A program made the translations under genes and the position numbers. Positions 61,496-64,000 of a stretch of 64,000 bases of DNA are shown piece after piece (the stretch's first letter is position 1; each line of letters starts with the position of its first letter). The notes below the pieces were generated by a model. It saw only the letters and a list, made by a program, of their open reading frames with translations, was not told where the DNA came from and did not search any database. This DNA comes from Fimbriimonadaceae bacterium (lineage in GTDB: Bacteria; Armatimonadota; UBA10988), in NCBI GenBank assembly GCA_020850355.1, contig JADZEX010000082.1:28772-92771 (forward strand), given 5' to 3'.

Positions 61496-63190
61496 ATGAA
61501 GCTGCAAGGGCTGTTGTTGGGGATCTGGCTGACGGCCGCCACGGCGGGTTGGGGGCGGCCGGTGGCCGGCCTGGTGCTGACGCCGTCGGGACAGCCGGCA
61601 GCGGGTCAGGCGGTCTGGCTGAGCGCTGCCACCGACGGGCCGGCCGAGCGCACCACCACGGGCGCCGACGGTCGTTTCGTGCTGGATCTGGCGTTGCCGG
61701 CGGCCGCGCCGGTGACCGCCGTGACCTACGGCCAGGCGGGTTGGGCGGTGCTGCGCGAGACCCGGGCCGCCGAGCTGGTATTGCGCTGCGGGCCGCTGGA
61801 GCAGCGGGCGCTGCAGGTGAAGGCGTCCGATGGCACACCGCTGGCCGGGGTCACCGCACGGTGCGTGATGGTCCGGGCGCTGGCCAGCGGCGTGATGTGG
61901 TTCTTCAACCCGACACCGCTGTTCCGCTGTGCGCCCGACCTGCTGGTCGGGGGACCGTCCGACGCCACCGGTGCCTTGGAGCTGCGGCTGCCGGCCGGGC
62001 GGGACGTCAGCCTGAGGTTGCAGGCGCCTGGCCGGGCCGCCGCGACGGTCGAGCTGAGCGCCGGCACCGCCACCGGGCCGGTGGTGCTGGCTGCTGCCGG
62101 GACCATCCGCGCGCGGCTGTTGGATCCACAGGGCCGGCCGCTGGCCGCGGCGCGGGCGAACTTGTGGTCCGGTGAGGCCGGCGGGGTGGCTGGATCTTGG
62201 TGGCCTGGAACGACCACGGCGGCCGATGGCGTCTGCCACCTGAGCGGTCTGCCTGGCCTCCGCCGGGCGAGCCTGCAAGTGCGCTACCGGACGGACCGCG
62301 AGCTGGTGGTCGCGGAGCACCCCGTGACGGTGGCGGAGGGCCGGGACAACGACCTCGGCGACCTGCGAACCTCCGCCGGCGAGCGGTGCGAGCTGCTGGT
62401 GACGACGCCCGCTGACCAGCCGGTGGAGGGGGTCACGTTCCAGTTGTTCGACTGGTCTGGCCTGGAGTTGCCGCCGACTGGGCCGGATGGGCGAACCTGG
62501 CTGCGGCTGCCGGCCGGCCGGCATACCCTGAACCTGCGCGTTGCTAAGCTGCCGGCGCCGTGGGCGATGACCGCGCCGCTCGAGCCGCGGCTGGAGGTGG
62601 TGGCCGGGCAGACCCCGCCCCCGCTGGTGGTGAAGCTCGCCGCGGGCTCGCCGCTCCACGGCGTGGTCCGCCAGCCGGACGGCACGCCGCTGTCGGGAGT
62701 GCACTTCGGCCTGCAGTGGCCCGGCGGCCGGGAGTCGGTCACCACCGGGCCGGCCGGCGAGTACCAAACTCAGCAGCGCGTGTCTGCGGGCAGCACGGTG
62801 ACGGTGGCGGAGTACATTGCGCCGGCCAGCCAGATGCAACCCGGCGACGCGCCGCCGCTGGCTGCCCCGGCGCCGGGGCAAGCGCTCGACTTCACCTGGC
62901 GGACGCACCCCCGCCAGCGGGTCCGTGGCGTGTTGCGCGACGCTGCCGGGCAACCGGTCGCAGCGGCGCCGGTCTCCCTCTACCTGAACAGCGACGACCC
63001 GTCCTCACCGCCCGACGAGCGGCGCGCTATCACGGCCGCCGATGGCAGCTACGAGTTTGGGGTGGTGGCCGCTGGCGTGCCGCTGCTGCTGTGGGTTGAG
63101 GGCTACCGGCTGGTCGAGCCGGGGCTGGTGCAGGCCCGGCCCGACCGCGAGCTGGTGCTGCGACCGCGCGTGGTGGTGCCGTGGCAGTAG
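61496..63190 (+). CDS. Exported protein with carboxypeptidase-regulatory-like domains
   Basis: 564 residues from ATG 61496 (GGAGG five bases upstream). A signal peptide (MKLQGLLLGIWLTAATAGWG) is followed by repeated CarboxypepD_reg-like beta sandwiches: 'VAGLVLTPSGQPAAGQAVWL..TTTGADGRFVLDL', 'GTIRARLLDPQGRPLAAARANLW..TTAADGVCHLSGLPG', 'LHGVVRQPDGTPLSGVHFGL..TTGPAGEY', 'VRGVLRDAAGQPVAAAPVSLYLNS..AADGSYEFGVV'. Such proteins are exported structural or binding proteins; no peptidase or TonB-dependent domain follows. Not part of the adjacent toxin-antitoxin genes. Confidence 0.83.
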   Translation: MKLQGLLLGIWLTAATAGWGRPVAGLVLTPSGQPAAGQAVWLSAATDGPAERTTTGADGRFVLDLALPAAAPVTAVTYGQAGWAVLRETRAAELVLRCGPLEQRALQVKASDGTPLAGVTARCVMVRALASGVMWFFNPTPLFRCAPDLLVGGPSDATGALELRLPAGRDVSLRLQAPGRAAATVELSAGTATGPVVLAAAGTIRARLLDPQGRPLAAARANLWSGEAGGVAGSWWPGTTTAADGVCHLSGLPGLRRASLQVRYRTDRELVVAEHPVTVAEGRDNDLGDLRTSAGERCELLVTTPADQPVEGVTFQLFDWSGLELPPTGPDGRTWLRLPAGRHTLNLRVAKLPAPWAMTAPLEPRLEVVAGQTPPPLVVKLAAGSPLHGVVRQPDGTPLSGVHFGLQWPGGRESVTTGPAGEYQTQQRVSAGSTVTVAEYIAPASQMQPGDAPPLAAPAPGQALDFTWRTHPRQRVRGVLRDAAGQPVAAAPVSLYLNSDDPSSPPDERRAITAADGSYEFGVVAAGVPLLLWVEGYRLVEPGLVQARPDRELVLRPRVVVPWQ

Positions 63191-63242
63191 TCGCCTGGCC
63201 GCGCGGGAGGTCGGCGGCCGGCGCTGGCCTCGCGCCGGGCGA

Positions 63243-63314
63243 CTACAGGCCGGTCCGCTGGTAGAGCGCCCGGAGCGTCGTCTGGAAGTCCAGGCAGGCG
63301 TCCGCAGGATGTCG
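63243..63314 (-). pseudogene. C-terminal remnant of a Uma2-family gene
   Basis: The last 23 codons (minus strand) encode a segment that aligns with the C-terminus of the complete Uma2 protein beginning at 63949: both share C-L-x-F-Q-x-x-L-x-x-x-Y-x-R-T-x-L immediately before the stop. The frame is closed by TGA just upstream, so this is a fragment, not a gene. The rest of the copy is missing. A short palindrome (63316-63345) separates it from the intact gene. Confidence 0.7.
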
Positions 63315-63315
63315 T

Positions 63316-63345
63316 CACCTGGGCTGGCTGCAGCAAGCCCAGGTG
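63316..63345. repeat. Small palindrome
   Basis: CACCTGGGCT (63316-63325) and AGCCCAGGTG (63336-63345) pair perfectly around a 10-base loop. Located between the Uma2 remnant and the intact Uma2 gene; no T-tract. It may be a terminator or a scar of the duplication/deletion. Confidence 0.5.
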
Positions 63346-63394
63346 AGGCCGCTGGGCAGCGGCGACCGTCGCCTGGCCAGCCCGTTGGTGGCTC

Positions 63395-63949
63395 TCAGGC
63401 GAGGCTGGTGCGCTCGTAGATCTCGCCCAGCGCGATCTGAAAGGCAAGGCAGTCGAGGCGCAAGATGGCGTCGGGCTGGCAGAGCAGGGCGGTGCTCACG
63501 CCTGCGCTCGTGCGTTCATGGAGGGCTACCTGGCAGGCGTCTCCGGCGATCACAGCGTAGGCCGAGAGCGAGGGCAGGCCCAAGTAGGCGGCCGCCTTCT
63601 CCCCCAAGTCGGCCCGCCGGGTGCTGTCCAAGGTCACCTCGACGACCACGCGGGCATCGGCGATGTACAACGCCTCATCGGGGTACTCGTCGCAGCCTAC
63701 CAGAATGTCGGGGTAGTAGAAGCGGTCGGTGGCCACGCGCAGCAGCATGTCACTGCTGAAGACCCGGCACGGGGTCCCACGGAGGTGCTGCCAAAGGCGC
63801 GCCAGGACGTTGCTGACGATCGTGTTGTGGGCCTGGCGCGCGCCGGCCAGAGCGAACACATGGCCGCCGATGTACTCGTGCCGACCCTCGCTGCGGGCCT
63901 CCGCGGCGAGGTACTGCTCCGCGCTGATCCAACCGGCTGGCTCGCTCAT
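63395..63949 (-). CDS. Uma2-family putative PD-(D/E)xK nuclease
   Basis: 184 residues from ATG 63949 (GGAGG five bases upstream). 'ISAEQYLAAEARSEGRHEYIGGHVFALAGARQAHNTIVSNVLARL', 'YYPDILVGCDEYPDEALYIADARVVVEVTLDSTRRADLGEKAAAYLG' is the DUF820/Uma2 family, with the PD-xn-ExK-like core PDI..EVT (Asp, Glu, Thr in place of Lys). The family is abundant in cyanobacteria and multicellular or slow-growing phyla and is thought to be nuclease-like, function unknown. A remnant of a second copy lies downstream. Confidence 0.88.
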   Translation of the reverse strand: MSEPAGWISAEQYLAAEARSEGRHEYIGGHVFALAGARQAHNTIVSNVLARLWQHLRGTPCRVFSSDMLLRVATDRFYYPDILVGCDEYPDEALYIADARVVVEVTLDSTRRADLGEKAAAYLGLPSLSAYAVIAGDACQVALHERTSAGVSTALLCQPDAILRLDCLAFQIALGEIYERTSLA

Positions 63950-64000
63950 GAGGCCCTCCGCCGCTGCCATTGTAGCGGCTGCCACCGCGCTTCGCCAGCG

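Overview
The window is about 70% G+C, densely packed and entirely chromosomal in character. KDO synthesis (kdsA, kdsD) and a heptose-type isomerase (gmhA) point to a diderm with LPS-like lipids. A short class III pseudopilin with an H-X9-DG tail and an '[16 protein letters not shown]' segment, together with many secreted carbohydrate-active proteins, is most reminiscent of Armatimonadota or neighbouring uncultured groups. That assignment is inference, because there is no rRNA gene here.

Layout. 1-7.2 kb: end of a sialidase-like gene, a solo HicB-like gene, an ankyrin protein and large secreted proteins (a lipoprotein glycosidase-like TIM barrel and a duplicated-domain secreted protein). 7.2-8.9 kb: an S24 (LexA/CI/UmuD-type) repressor module with two overlapping divergent promoters and a perfect palindrome. 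8.9-13.8 kb: a pseudopilin, two coupled amidohydrolases and a receiver/pseudo-histidine-kinase. 13.9-16.9 kb: ligA, two orphan Flp pilins and a small basic protein. 16.9-25.9 kb: one long minus-strand run, M20 peptidase, nfo, DUF362, DegT-type aminotransferase, Hsp70-like ATPase, diguanylate cyclase, sufU and sufS. 26.1-31.1 kb: a liv branched-chain amino-acid transporter lacking livF, followed by a 371-bp repeat element bounded by 29-bp inverted repeats. 31.5-38.4 kb: a lyase-like secreted toroid protein, two MDR dehydrogenases, an M28 peptidase and an SGNH esterase. 38.4-43.5 kb: hemL, an ornithine-lipid-type synthase with a phospholipid-methyltransferase-like partner and an LPG-synthase-like membrane protein. 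43.5-50 kb: uvrC, a REP-like hairpin, and birA-gmhA-double HAD-gltX. 50-53.5 kb: a PL6 lyase and a fused double amidohydrolase. 53.5-55.3 kb: kdsD-kdsA. 55.4-60.6 kb: the FGAM synthase genes purL and purQ plus an apparent tandem PurS, with a LysM gene inserted on the other strand. 60.6-64 kb: a VapBC-like pair, a carboxypeptidase-regulatory-domain protein, a Uma2 gene and the remnant of another.

Themes. Several proteins are tandem or fused versions of normally single-domain families (PurS-PurS, HAD-HAD, amidohydrolase-amidohydrolase, PlsC-GNAT). Translational coupling through ATGA, TGATG, GTGA and, for one toxin, CTGA overlaps is pervasive. DNA-repair genes (ligA, nfo, uvrC) and two possible stress-regulated modules (the S24 repressor locus, and a small membrane-LysM gene under three similar dyad boxes) are scattered through the window. 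No tRNA, rRNA, CRISPR array or transposase gene was recognised. The only stretch above 300 bases without a gene is 31068-31551, which holds the repeat element.
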